Below are positions 35,168 to 42,948 of a stretch of 64,000 nucleotides of DNA, piece by piece. Location of the stretch: positions 1 through 64,000 of the forward strand of contig NZ_VAUP01000031.1 in assembly GCF_005871085.1 (NCBI RefSeq). The letters run 5' to 3'. How positions within the stretch are numbered: the first letter of the stretch is position 1; every line of letters begins with the position of its first letter. The translations under genes and the position numbers were made by a program. The stretch comes from Xanthobacter autotrophicus (GTDB taxonomy: Bacteria; Pseudomonadota; Alphaproteobacteria; Rhizobiales; Xanthobacteraceae). The notes under the pieces are model-generated. The model saw only the letters and a list, made by a program, of their open reading frames with translations, ran no database searches and was not told the DNA's origin.

Positions 35168-36378
35168 TGGCGACCTTCACCTACAGGGCCCTCACCCAGG
35201 CCGGACAGATCGTGAGCGGCGAGATCACCGCGCCCACCGAGGCGGAGGTGCGCCGGCGCATCGAATTCCTCGGCCTCATGCCGGTGGAGACCGCCCCCGC
35301 CCGGGCCAAAAGCGAGGGCGGGCGGTTCGGCCTGTCGCTGGGCGGGCCGAAGGCGGAGGACGTGACCCTCTTCACCCGCGACCTCGCTTTGCTGCTGAAG
35401 GCCGGCGCGCGGCTCGACGAGGCGCTGGAGCTGCTCTGCGGCGATGCCGACCTCGGCCGCATGCGGGCGGTGGTGCGCAAGCTGCGCGCCGACGTGCTCG
35501 CCGGCCAGAGCTTCGCCGAGGCGGCGGCGGGGGAGCCCAAGCTGTTTCCGCCGGTTTATGTGGCGCTGGTGCGGGTAGGTGAAGCCTCCGGCACCATGGA
35601 CCGCATCCTCGACCTTTTGGCCCAGGAGCGCGCGCGGGCCGAGCAGTTGCGCCGCAAGCTCATGGAGGCGCTGCAATATCCCGCCTTCGTGCTGGTGGCG
35701 GCGGGTGGCGTGCTGGTGTTCTTCCTGCTGTTCGTGCTGCCGCAATTCTCCACCGTGCTGCGGGACATGGGCGCCAAGCTCGATCCCGCCGTGGAGATGC
35801 TTCTGAACCTGTCGGACCTCGCTCAGGCCCATGGCGCCGCGCTGGGGGCGGGGGGGTGCGCGCTGGTGGTGCTCGCGTGGCTGGTGCTGCGCCGGCCGGC
35901 GACGCGCACCGCCGTGATGGGCACGCTGGCACGGCTGCCGCTGGTCAGCACCATCCTGTTGTTCCGCCGCTCGGCCGTGTTCTGCCGCAACCTCTCCATC
36001 CTGCTGGGCAACGGCGTCACCCTCACCCAGGCGCTGCGCATCATCGTGGAGGTGATGGCGGCAGGCGACGACGCATCCGTCTGGGCCGCCACCTCCGACA
36101 AGGTGCGCCAGGGCGCGCGGCTGTCGGATGCGGTTTCCGCCGGCGCGGCGCTGCCGCCCATGGCGGTGCGCATGCTGCGCCTCGGCGAGGAGACCGGACA
36201 ACTCGCCATGCTCTCGGGCCGCATCGCCGATTTCTACGAGGAAAAGCTCCAGCGCTCGCTCGCGAAGGTGGTCGCGATTATCGGGCCAGCTGCCATCGTC
36301 ACCATCAGCGTCGTCGTCGGCGGCCTGATCGTTTCCGTCATGACCGCGCTTTTGTCGGTCAGCCAAAGCATCGGATGA
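35167..36378 (+). CDS. gspF: Type II secretion inner-membrane platform protein
   Basis: 403 residues from ATG 35167 (TGATG overlap with gspE). Two T2SF domains (about 70-190 and 270-395) are separated by membrane helices: FTRDLALLLKAGARLDEALE and FCRNLSILLGNGVTLTQALR are the duplicated signatures. The C-terminal membrane helix is PAAIVTISVVVGGLIVSVMT. It is the membrane platform for the ATPase. Confidence 0.94.
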   Translation: MATFTYRALTQAGQIVSGEITAPTEAEVRRRIEFLGLMPVETAPARAKSEGGRFGLSLGGPKAEDVTLFTRDLALLLKAGARLDEALELLCGDADLGRMRAVVRKLRADVLAGQSFAEAAAGEPKLFPPVYVALVRVGEASGTMDRILDLLAQERARAEQLRRKLMEALQYPAFVLVAAGGVLVFFLLFVLPQFSTVLRDMGAKLDPAVEMLLNLSDLAQAHGAALGAGGCALVVLAWLVLRRPATRTAVMGTLARLPLVSTILLFRRSAVFCRNLSILLGNGVTLTQALRIIVEVMAAGDDASVWAATSDKVRQGARLSDAVSAGAALPPMAVRMLRLGEETGQLAMLSGRIADFYEEKLQRSLAKVVAIIGPAAIVTISVVVGGLIVSVMTALLSVSQSIG

Positions 36379-36854
36379 ACCGCGTGAATATTCTTCTTCC
36401 GGCGGGCGCCGCCCGCGCCGCCCAGATCCGCCGCCGGCGAAAGAATGAAGGGGGCTACACCCTCGTGGAGTTGCTGGTGGTCATCACCATCATCGGCCTC
36501 ATCGTCGCCCTGGTGGGGCCGCGCGTGCTCGGCTATCTCGGCGACAGCAAGGTGAAGACCGCGAAGATCCAGATCCAGGGCTTCTCCAGCGCCCTCGATT
36601 TGTTCTATCTCGACACCGGCCGCTATCCCTCCACCTCGGAGGGCCTTGCCGCGCTGGTCCAGCGCGCTCCGGGCGCCGCCACCTGGAACGGGCCGTACCT
36701 GAAGGGCGGCACCCTGCCGTCCGACCCCTGGGGCAAGCCTTATTCTTATCGCGCGCCGGGCGAGCACGGCGCCTACGACATCGTCTCCCTGGGCTCGGAC
36801 GGGCAGCAGGGCGGCACCGGCACCGCCGCCGACATCACGAACTGGTCGAAGTGA
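36375..36854 (+). CDS. gspG: Major pseudopilin
   Basis: 159 residues. The prepilin site is Gly27|Tyr28 in EGGYTLVELLVV, with Glu at +5. The leader is unusually long (27 residues) and ends in RRRRKNEGG, and the +1 residue is Tyr rather than Phe. The body has the GspG features LGYLGDSKVKTAKIQIQ, LDLFYLDTGRYPS and the calcium-loop region SLGSDGQQGG. ATGA overlaps join it to gspF and gspH. Confidence 0.94.
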   Translation: MNRVNILLPAGAARAAQIRRRRKNEGGYTLVELLVVITIIGLIVALVGPRVLGYLGDSKVKTAKIQIQGFSSALDLFYLDTGRYPSTSEGLAALVQRAPGAATWNGPYLKGGTLPSDPWGKPYSYRAPGEHGAYDIVSLGSDGQQGGTGTAADITNWSK

Positions 36855-37342
36855 GCCGCGCGCACACCATCGCCGCGAAAGCGGGGCAGGCGGGCTTCAG
36901 CCTGCTGGAGGTGGTGTGCGCGCTGGCCATCGTCGCGGCGCTGGCGGCCCTCGCCCTGCCGCGCATGCCGCTGGGCACTTCGCGCCAGCGGCTTCAGGCC
37001 TATGCGGTGGAGACCGCCGCTTTGCTGAAGGCGGATCGCGCCGCCGCTTTGCGGCGTGGCTTGCCGGTGGCCACCGTGGTGGACGCCCCGGCAGGACGCA
37101 TCCGTTCCGGCGCCGGCGGGCGGCAGGGGGTACGCGAGCTGCGCATTCCCGCCGACGTGCGCATGACCGCCGTGCTGCCGAACATCTGCAACGGCCGGGC
37201 GGCGGGTGGTCGCATCGGCTTTTTGCCCTCGGGCCTGTCCTGCGGCGGGGTGGTCGCCCTCACCCGCAACGGCGCAGGTTATGAGGTGCGGGTGAACTGG
37301 CTGACGGGAGGAGTGGAGATTGTCCCACGCCTCAAGTCCTGA
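36851..37342 (+). CDS. gspH: Minor pseudopilin H
   Basis: 163 residues from GTG 36851. Prepilin cleavage is predicted at Gly15|Phe16 (AGFSLLEVVCALAIV) with Glu20. The C-terminal GspH-like domain follows (RIRSGAGGRQGVRELRIPAD). It overlaps gspG by four bases and gspI by 23 bases. Identification rests on position and the short leader more than on body similarity. Confidence 0.85.
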   Translation: MSRAHTIAAKAGQAGFSLLEVVCALAIVAALAALALPRMPLGTSRQRLQAYAVETAALLKADRAAALRRGLPVATVVDAPAGRIRSGAGGRQGVRELRIPADVRMTAVLPNICNGRAAGGRIGFLPSGLSCGGVVALTRNGAGYEVRVNWLTGGVEIVPRLKS

Positions 37343-37733
37343 AGCCTTCGCCCGCGCGACGGCCGTCGAAGGCTTCACCCTGCTGGAGGTGCTGGTGGCC
37401 CTCGCGGTGGCGGCGGCGGTGCTGGCGGCCATCGGGCAGGTGATGGGCGCCAACGGGCGCGGCGCCCGGGCGCTGGAGGCGCGCACCGGCCTTCTCTCCA
37501 CCGCGCGGGCGGTGGAGACCGGCATCCCGGCCCGGAGCGCCCTTGCTCTCGGCCGCACCGATGGCGACATCGCCGGTCATGGCTGGCGCATGGATGTGCG
37601 GCCCCTCGCCGTGGCCGGGGTGCCCGAGGGCGCCAAATGGGCGCCGCGCGACGTGGTGATCCGCGTGCGCGCGCCCTCCGGCGCCATGGTGGTGCTGGAG
37701 ACGGTGCGCCTCGTGCCGGTGGCCGCCGAATGA
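37320..37733 (+). CDS. gspI: Minor pseudopilin I
   Basis: 137 residues from TTG 37320, supported by GGGAGGAG a few bases upstream. Prepilin cleavage is at Gly18|Phe19 (EGFTLLEVLVALAVA) with Glu23. A C-terminal GspI-type domain (WRMDVRPLAV, RAPSGAMVVLETVRLVP) follows. The rare TTG start and 23-base overlap with gspH suggest translational coupling. Confidence 0.87.
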   Translation: MSHASSPEAFARATAVEGFTLLEVLVALAVAAAVLAAIGQVMGANGRGARALEARTGLLSTARAVETGIPARSALALGRTDGDIAGHGWRMDVRPLAVAGVPEGAKWAPRDVVIRVRAPSGAMVVLETVRLVPVAAE

Positions 37734-38452
37734 GCCGGGCTTTCCCAAAGCGCGCCGCGACGGCCGGCTTCTCCCTCATCGAGGTGCTGGTGGCGCTGAC
37801 GCTCACCGGCCTCGTGCTCTCGGCGCTGGCCATGGTGACGGGGAAATGGTTGCCCAACTGGCAGCGCGGCCTTGCCCGCGTGGAGGCGAGCGAACTCATC
37901 GCTCTCGCCGTGGACCGCATGGCCGCCGACCTCGCCGCCGCCGAATTCGTGCCGGCCAATCTCTCGGCCAAGCGCCCGCTGTTCGTGGGCACGTCCTCGT
38001 CCGTGCTGTTCGTGCGCACGGCGCTCGGCCCCAATGCGAAGCCGGGGCTCGAGATCGTCCAGCTGGCGGAGACCGGTGGCGGGCTGGGGCGCAGCGCGGC
38101 CACCTTCGCACCGCGCCCGGCGGATGCCGGCCTGCCGCCGTTCGGGGCGCCGGTGCCGCTGCTGGGCGCGGCCTATCGGGTCTCCTTCTCCTACGCCGGT
38201 CGCGACGGGGTGTGGCGCGACGGCTGGATCGATGCTGACACCCTGCCGCGCGCGGTGCGTCTGGTGATCCGCGAGGCGCGCACCGGCCGCGCCCTCGACG
38301 CCTCCAGCGCGGTTGTGATCCGCGCCGAAGTGCCGGCGGTCTGCGTCACCGACGAGACCCGCCCCGTCTGCACCAGGCCGCGCCCGGCGGGGGCAGGGCA
38401 GGAGGCTGGGCAGGGGGCTGGGGATGCATCGGGCGAGGGGCGTGCGCCATGA
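37730..38452 (+). CDS. gspJ: Minor pseudopilin J
   Basis: 240 residues from ATG 37730. Prepilin cleavage is at Gly13|Phe14 (AGFSLIEVLVALTLT) with Glu18. The large GspJ domain contains FVPANLSAKRPLFVG and YRVSFSYAGRDGVWRDGW. The C-terminus after about 215 is a low-complexity Gly/Ala/Pro tail. ATGA overlaps join it to gspI and gspK. Confidence 0.9.
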   Translation: MSRAFPKRAATAGFSLIEVLVALTLTGLVLSALAMVTGKWLPNWQRGLARVEASELIALAVDRMAADLAAAEFVPANLSAKRPLFVGTSSSVLFVRTALGPNAKPGLEIVQLAETGGGLGRSAATFAPRPADAGLPPFGAPVPLLGAAYRVSFSYAGRDGVWRDGWIDADTLPRAVRLVIREARTGRALDASSAVVIRAEVPAVCVTDETRPVCTRPRPAGAGQEAGQGAGDASGEGRAP

Positions 38453-39387
38453 CCGGCATGTTCGCAAGCCCCATCGCCGCGCGGAGCGATCCCGCCGATG
38501 CGGACGGCACCCACCGCGCCGGCTTCATCCTGGTGGCGGTGCTGTGGATTTTGGCCGCCCTCGCCACCCTCGCTACGGTCTATGCGGTCTACATCTCCAG
38601 CACCGCGACGGCCGCCGCGGTGCGGGACGACAGCATCATCGCCCATGGCCTCGCCACGGCGGCAGTCGAGATCGCGGCTCTGCGCCTCATCGCCGTGCCG
38701 AAGGACAAGCGCCCCTCCAGCGGCGAGGTGGCGTTCCGGATGGGCAAGGCCAACGTGAGCGCCAGCTTCGTGGGTGAGGCCGCGCGTATCGACCTCAATG
38801 CCGCGCCGAAGGAGCTTCTCGCCGGCCTGTTCGCGGCTCTTGGCGCGCAGCCCGAGGCGGCGGCTGATCATGCCGACCGCATCCTCGGCTTCCGCGCGCC
38901 GCCTTCCGGTGATGGCGGGCGGGAGGCGGAGCTGTATCGCGACGCCGGCCTCGATCACGGGCCGCGCGGCGCGCCCTTCGTGCATGTGGAGGAGATCTGG
39001 CGGGTGGTGGGCCTGCCGCCGACGCTGGTGGAACAGGCGTTGCCGCATCTCACCGTGTTCAGCGGGCGCGGTGAGATCAATGCGGCGGATGCCGATCCCG
39101 TGGTGCGCGCGGCCCTGCCCGGGGCTGCGCCGCCGGATGCGGGCGGCGGCGCGGGCGCGCCGGCCGCGCCTCCTGCGGCCCTGCCCGGCACCAGCCGCGA
39201 GGCGAGCGACGCGGTGCGGGTGCGCATCCTTATGGAGTTCGACACGGGGCGCCGCCGCGCGGCGGAGGCGGTGATCCTGCTGCGCGATTTCGGCGATGAT
39301 CCCTACCGGGTCCTCTCCTGGCGCGAGGATGCCGACCTGCCGGCGGAGGCCCCGCCGCCGCGCCCGAAGGGGGAGCGCCGGCCATGA
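38449..39387 (+). CDS. gspK: Minor pseudopilin K
   Basis: 312 residues. Cleavage is predicted at Gly25|Phe26 (AGFILVAVLWILAAL); residue +5 is Ala, not Glu, as is normal for the tip pseudopilin GspK. The body holds the GspK SAM-like part with IDLNAAPKELLAGLF and FVHVEEIWRVVGLPPTLVEQ. It caps the pseudopilus. Overlaps gspJ and gspL by four bases each. Confidence 0.9.
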   Translation: MTGMFASPIAARSDPADADGTHRAGFILVAVLWILAALATLATVYAVYISSTATAAAVRDDSIIAHGLATAAVEIAALRLIAVPKDKRPSSGEVAFRMGKANVSASFVGEAARIDLNAAPKELLAGLFAALGAQPEAAADHADRILGFRAPPSGDGGREAELYRDAGLDHGPRGAPFVHVEEIWRVVGLPPTLVEQALPHLTVFSGRGEINAADADPVVRAALPGAAPPDAGGGAGAPAAPPAALPGTSREASDAVRVRILMEFDTGRRRAAEAVILLRDFGDDPYRVLSWREDADLPAEAPPPRPKGERRP

Positions 39388-40463
39388 CGCAGACGACGTC
39401 GCACTCTTCCTCTTCCGCCCTCTCCCTGGCGCGGTTTCTCGACGCCTTCTCCGCCTTCATCGACCTTGCCGCCGGCTTCGTCGCCGACCTGCGCGAGCGG
39501 CTCACGCGCGGGGCGGCGGTGCGCCTGGTGGAGGCGGAGGATGGGGTGTTCACCCTGCCCCTGCCGGATGGGACGGCCCGCCTCCGGCTGGATGACCCCA
39601 CCCCGTTCCCGCCCGAGATCGCGACGGCGCTCAAGGGGCGGGAGGTGGAACTGGCTCTTGATCCTGCCCGCTTCCTGTTCCGCCCGCTGGAGCTGCCGCG
39701 CGGCGCGGCGGCGTTCCTCGACGGCATCGTGCGCTCGCAGATCGACCGGCTGACCCCCTGGAGCGCAACCGAGGCGGCCTATGGCTTCACACCGCCGCAG
39801 GACGCCCCCGACGACCGCCTCGCCCTCACCGTGGCAGCCACCGCGCGGGCCCGGCTTTCGCCTCTCACGGACCGGCTGAAGGCGCAGGGCGTGGGCGCCA
39901 TTCTCGTCACCACGCAGGCGGAGGGCACGGGTGCGCCCATCCGCGTGCTCGACCATGCGGCATCCGGCGCGGCCTCGGGGGTGGCCGGGGTGCGGCGTGT
40001 CCTGCTTGGCGTGCTCGGAGGCGCGGCGGGGGCGGCCCTGCTGGCGCTTGTGGTCTCCGGCTTTGTCGGCGGCAGCCTCGACACCGAACGGGAGGATATC
40101 ACCCAGCGCATCGCCGCCCAGCGCCGCGCCCTGGTGACGGCGCGCGACGGGCAGGGCGGGACTGCCGTGCTCGCCGCCCTCGAACGGCGCAAGCGCGAGG
40201 TGCCCGCCGGCGTGCTGGTGCTGGAAGCGCTGTCGCAGGTGCTGCCCGACGACACCCATGTCACCGAATTGCAGATGGAGGGCGACAGGGTGGAGGTGGC
40301 CGGCGTCTCGCGCGAGGCGGCGGCGCTGATCCGCCTTCTGGAGCAGTCGCACCAGTTCGCCGAGGCCACCTTCGTCGCCCCCACCACCCGCGCGGCGGGG
40401 GAGGCCGGCGAGCGCTTCCATATCTCGGCGCGCATCCTGCTGCCCATGGAGGCCATGCGATGA
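39384..40463 (+). CDS. gspL: Type II secretion protein L-like (PilN domain)
   Basis: 359 residues. The N-terminal part (about 40-190) looks like the actin-like GspL/PilM-derived cytoplasmic region (LDPARFLFRPLELPRGAAAF, FLDGIVRSQIDRLTPW). A single membrane helix lies near 215-235 (GGAAGAALLALVVSGFVGG), and a periplasmic PilN-like domain (LPDDTHVTELQMEGDRVEVA) follows. It links the ATPase to the platform. Family similarity is moderate; operon position decides the call. Confidence 0.82.
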   Translation: MTQTTSHSSSSALSLARFLDAFSAFIDLAAGFVADLRERLTRGAAVRLVEAEDGVFTLPLPDGTARLRLDDPTPFPPEIATALKGREVELALDPARFLFRPLELPRGAAAFLDGIVRSQIDRLTPWSATEAAYGFTPPQDAPDDRLALTVAATARARLSPLTDRLKAQGVGAILVTTQAEGTGAPIRVLDHAASGAASGVAGVRRVLLGVLGGAAGAALLALVVSGFVGGSLDTEREDITQRIAAQRRALVTARDGQGGTAVLAALERRKREVPAGVLVLEALSQVLPDDTHVTELQMEGDRVEVAGVSREAAALIRLLEQSHQFAEATFVAPTTRAAGEAGERFHISARILLPMEAMR

Positions 40464-41032
40464 GCCTGCTGCCGTCCGTCGTCCCATCCCGCCGGCTGCC
40501 GCTGCTCGCGGCGCAGGGCTATCTGGCGCTCGTCCTGCTGCTGCTCGCGGTCGCGGGGAGCGCCATTGGCGACCTCATGGACAAGCGCGCCGCCGTGGCC
40601 GAAGCTTCCGATGCGCTGGACCGCCTGCAGGGCCGCAAGCCGCCCCGCCCCGGCGATGCGGCGGACCCGTGGACCGGCGCGCCGGTGCTGGAAGGACCCA
40701 CGGTGACGGTGGCGGGCGCCGTGCTTATGCAGCGCATCGCCGCTGCCGTGGAGCGCGCCGGCGGACGCATCACCTCGTCCCGGCCGGAGCTTCAGGACAC
40801 AACCTATGGTCCGGGCTTCGTCGCCGTGGCCACCAGCCTCGACATCGGCGCGGATGCGCTCCAGAAGTTGCTCTACGACATCGAGGCGGGCCAGCCGTTC
40901 CTGTTCGTGGACCAGCTGGCGATCCAGAGCGAGGCGCCGGCCTCCGGGGGGCGGACAGCGGACGGGAGCGGCCAGTCCATGGCGCTGAAAGTGACCTTCA
41001 CCGTCTACGGCCAATGGCAGGGCGCGCGATGA
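40460..41032 (+). CDS. gspM: Type II secretion protein M-like (PilO/GspMb type)
   Basis: 190 residues with one N-terminal membrane helix (YLALVLLLLAVAGSAIGDLM), a short coiled region and a periplasmic ferredoxin-like domain (AGGRITSSRPELQDT, LQKLLYDIEAGQPFLFVDQL). The layout matches GspM/PilO partners of GspL. It overlaps gspL and the next gene by four bases each. Confidence 0.8.
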   Translation: MSLLPSVVPSRRLPLLAAQGYLALVLLLLAVAGSAIGDLMDKRAAVAEASDALDRLQGRKPPRPGDAADPWTGAPVLEGPTVTVAGAVLMQRIAAAVERAGGRITSSRPELQDTTYGPGFVAVATSLDIGADALQKLLYDIEAGQPFLFVDQLAIQSEAPASGGRTADGSGQSMALKVTFTVYGQWQGAR

Positions 41033-41703
41033 GCGCTTTCGCGCGCGCTTCGCGCTTTGCCCTATTGGCCGTGGTCCTCGTGGTGTCCGGCACAGCTGCG
41101 ACCGCCTCCGACCTCGACACGCCGATCCCACCGGCCAATCCGGTCCAGGTCCGCGCTGGAGAGGGCGATGGCGCCGCAGGTTCCGGCCGCGCGGGGACCA
41201 CGCCGCGTGGCAATCCCCTGTGGTCGCTGCCCCTCGACCGGCTCGAGGCCACCCGCGCGCGGCCCCTCTTCACGCCCGGGCGTCGCCCGCCTGCCGTGGC
41301 CGAGCCTCCACCGGCGCCCACGCCTGCCGCGCCCGTGGCGACGGCTCCGGCGCGGCCGCGCATCACCCTCATCGGCACCGTGGTGGGCCAGAGCGATGCC
41401 TACGGCATCTTCCTCGATCCGACGGGCAATGCCGTGCTGCGGCTGCGCACCGGGGAGACCCACGAGGGCTGGGTGCTGCGCTCGGTCAGTGTGCGCGACA
41501 CACTGTTGCAGAACGGTCGCAACAGCGTGGTGCTCGCGCTTCCGGCTTCCGGCAGCGGCGGCGCGACACCGACCGTGCGCGGGCCGGACGGCCCCCCCTT
41601 GCTGGCGCGCCCGGGCCGGCCGGCCGGTGATCGGCCCACGGCGCACATCGTCGCGCCCAACCGGCCCCCACCGGCGCTGTCGGACATTGAATCGAGCCAC
41701 TGA
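41029..41703 (+). CDS. GspC/GspN-like periplasmic component of the secretion system
   Basis: 224 residues from ATG 41029. A signal or anchor segment at 1-26 (FALLAVVLVVSGTAATAS) is followed by Pro-rich linkers and a domain resembling the homology region of GspC: RPRITLIGTVVGQSDAYGIF and RLRTGETHEGWVLRSVSVRD. No other gspC is in the cluster, so this protein may fill the GspC role of contacting the secretin. It lacks a PDZ domain. It is the last gene of the gsp operon. Confidence 0.72.
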   Translation: MSAFARASRFALLAVVLVVSGTAATASDLDTPIPPANPVQVRAGEGDGAAGSGRAGTTPRGNPLWSLPLDRLEATRARPLFTPGRRPPAVAEPPPAPTPAAPVATAPARPRITLIGTVVGQSDAYGIFLDPTGNAVLRLRTGETHEGWVLRSVSVRDTLLQNGRNSVVLALPASGSGGATPTVRGPDGPPLLARPGRPAGDRPTAHIVAPNRPPPALSDIESSH

Positions 41704-41761
41704 AGGGGGATGGCAGCCGGCCGCACCGGGCCGCCCCATCGTCATCGGCAGGTCATGGCCC

Positions 41762-42436
41762 ATGGGGAAAGTGCGCGCCGTCTCCCCCTTTCTGCCGGAC
41801 CGGACGGGCGCCATCGTGAGCCAGCTTATCGGATTGTTTCCCACCCCCGTGATGCGGGTGCCGGGATTGCTCGAACCCGACGCGGTGGCCGCGCTCGCCG
41901 CCGAGGCGCAGGACGCCACCAGCCTCACCAACGCCTATTCGAGCCTGCTCTCCCACACCCCCGTGGCGGGAGCCGAGGCCAATTCGCTTCATGGCCGGCT
42001 CGGTGCGCTGGTGCTGCCCAAGGTGGCGGAGTTCGGCGAGGTGCTGTTCGGCGAGGCGCTGACCTGGCAGATCAAGGAAATCTGGGTGAACGTGCTGGAG
42101 CCCGGCGGGCACCAGGCCATCCATACCCATGCCAACAGCTTCATCTCCGGCGTGGTCTATCTTACCGAGGCGCACCCCTCCGCCAACATCGTGTTCCACA
42201 AGAGCATCGGCGGCACCGGCTTCCTGTTCGGCAACAGCAATCCCAACGCCCGCATCAACGCCTTCAACGGCGGCAAGTGGGCCATGCCGGAGACCCGCGC
42301 CGGCGATCTCGTGATGTTCCCGAGCTACCTGCTGCACGAGGTGCCCGCCAATCGCGGCGAGCGGCGCATCTCCATCGCCTTCAACGCCATTCCCGACCGG
42401 CTCGACAATTTCGGCTACGCCATCCGCTTCGCGTGA
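41762..42436 (+). CDS. Putative 2OG-Fe(II) oxygenase family protein
   Basis: 224 residues from ATG 41762; a GTG at 41816 would begin MSQLIGLFPTPVMRVPGLLE, which is where related proteins usually start, so the true start may be 18 codons later. Double-stranded beta-helix motifs are visible: metal-ligand His in GHQAIHTHANSFISGVVYL, and the distal His and 2-oxoglutarate-binding Arg in LLHEVPANRGERRISIAFN. Related proteins are phage- or prolyl-hydroxylase-like and of unknown target. It lies 58 bases after the gsp operon and may be co-transcribed. Confidence 0.75.
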   Translation: MGKVRAVSPFLPDRTGAIVSQLIGLFPTPVMRVPGLLEPDAVAALAAEAQDATSLTNAYSSLLSHTPVAGAEANSLHGRLGALVLPKVAEFGEVLFGEALTWQIKEIWVNVLEPGGHQAIHTHANSFISGVVYLTEAHPSANIVFHKSIGGTGFLFGNSNPNARINAFNGGKWAMPETRAGDLVMFPSYLLHEVPANRGERRISIAFNAIPDRLDNFGYAIRFA

Positions 42437-42462
42437 GCGGGCGACCTTTTCAGGAGTTCACG

Positions 42463-42948
42463 ATGCAACCCGCCTCCGTCCTCGCCGCGCTTGTCGCCGG
42501 CTTCGTCGCCGGCACGGCTGCGCCGGCCCTTGCCCAGTGCGCATTCGACCAGTCGGTGCCCAACGCCAATGACGTACTCGGGGAAAGCGAGCCGGCGGTG
42601 ACCATCGACTTTACCGACGAGTTCGAGCTTCACGAGGTGAAGGTCATCGGTGCCGACAATGCCGAATGGGCCACCGACTGGACGCGCCCCGCCGTGCAGG
42701 TGCGCCAGACCGCGTTCCGCGTCACCCAGCCGTTGCCGCCGGGCAAATACATGGTGATCTGGAACGGCTATCTGCGCCGCCACTATCACGCCGATGGCGG
42801 CTCCATCCCCTTCACCGTGGCTGCGGCGGGCGAGGCGCCGACGCCGCATCCGGCGGCAGCGCCGCAAGAAGGCGGCGTGCATCGGGTCGGGCCGGGTTCG
42901 CCCTATCGAGTGCTTCTAGGAGGCGGCGCGCCGCAGCCGGCTCGCTGA
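42463..42948 (+). CDS. CopC-domain-like secreted protein
   Basis: 161 residues from ATG 42463, with CAGGAG upstream. Signal peptide 1-24 (AALVAGFVAGTAAPALA|Q). The Ig-like body (SEPAVTIDFTDEFELHEVKV, LPPGKYMVIWNGYLRRHYHA then DGGSIPFTV) follows the CopC/YcnJ copper-resistance fold, with a His pair at the metal end; the usual N-terminal mature His is absent, since mature protein would begin QCAFDQ. The Ala/Pro-rich C-terminus overlaps the convergent aminopropyltransferase gene by 137 bases. Confidence 0.72.
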   Translation: MQPASVLAALVAGFVAGTAAPALAQCAFDQSVPNANDVLGESEPAVTIDFTDEFELHEVKVIGADNAEWATDWTRPAVQVRQTAFRVTQPLPPGKYMVIWNGYLRRHYHADGGSIPFTVAAAGEAPTPHPAAAPQEGGVHRVGPGSPYRVLLGGGAPQPAR

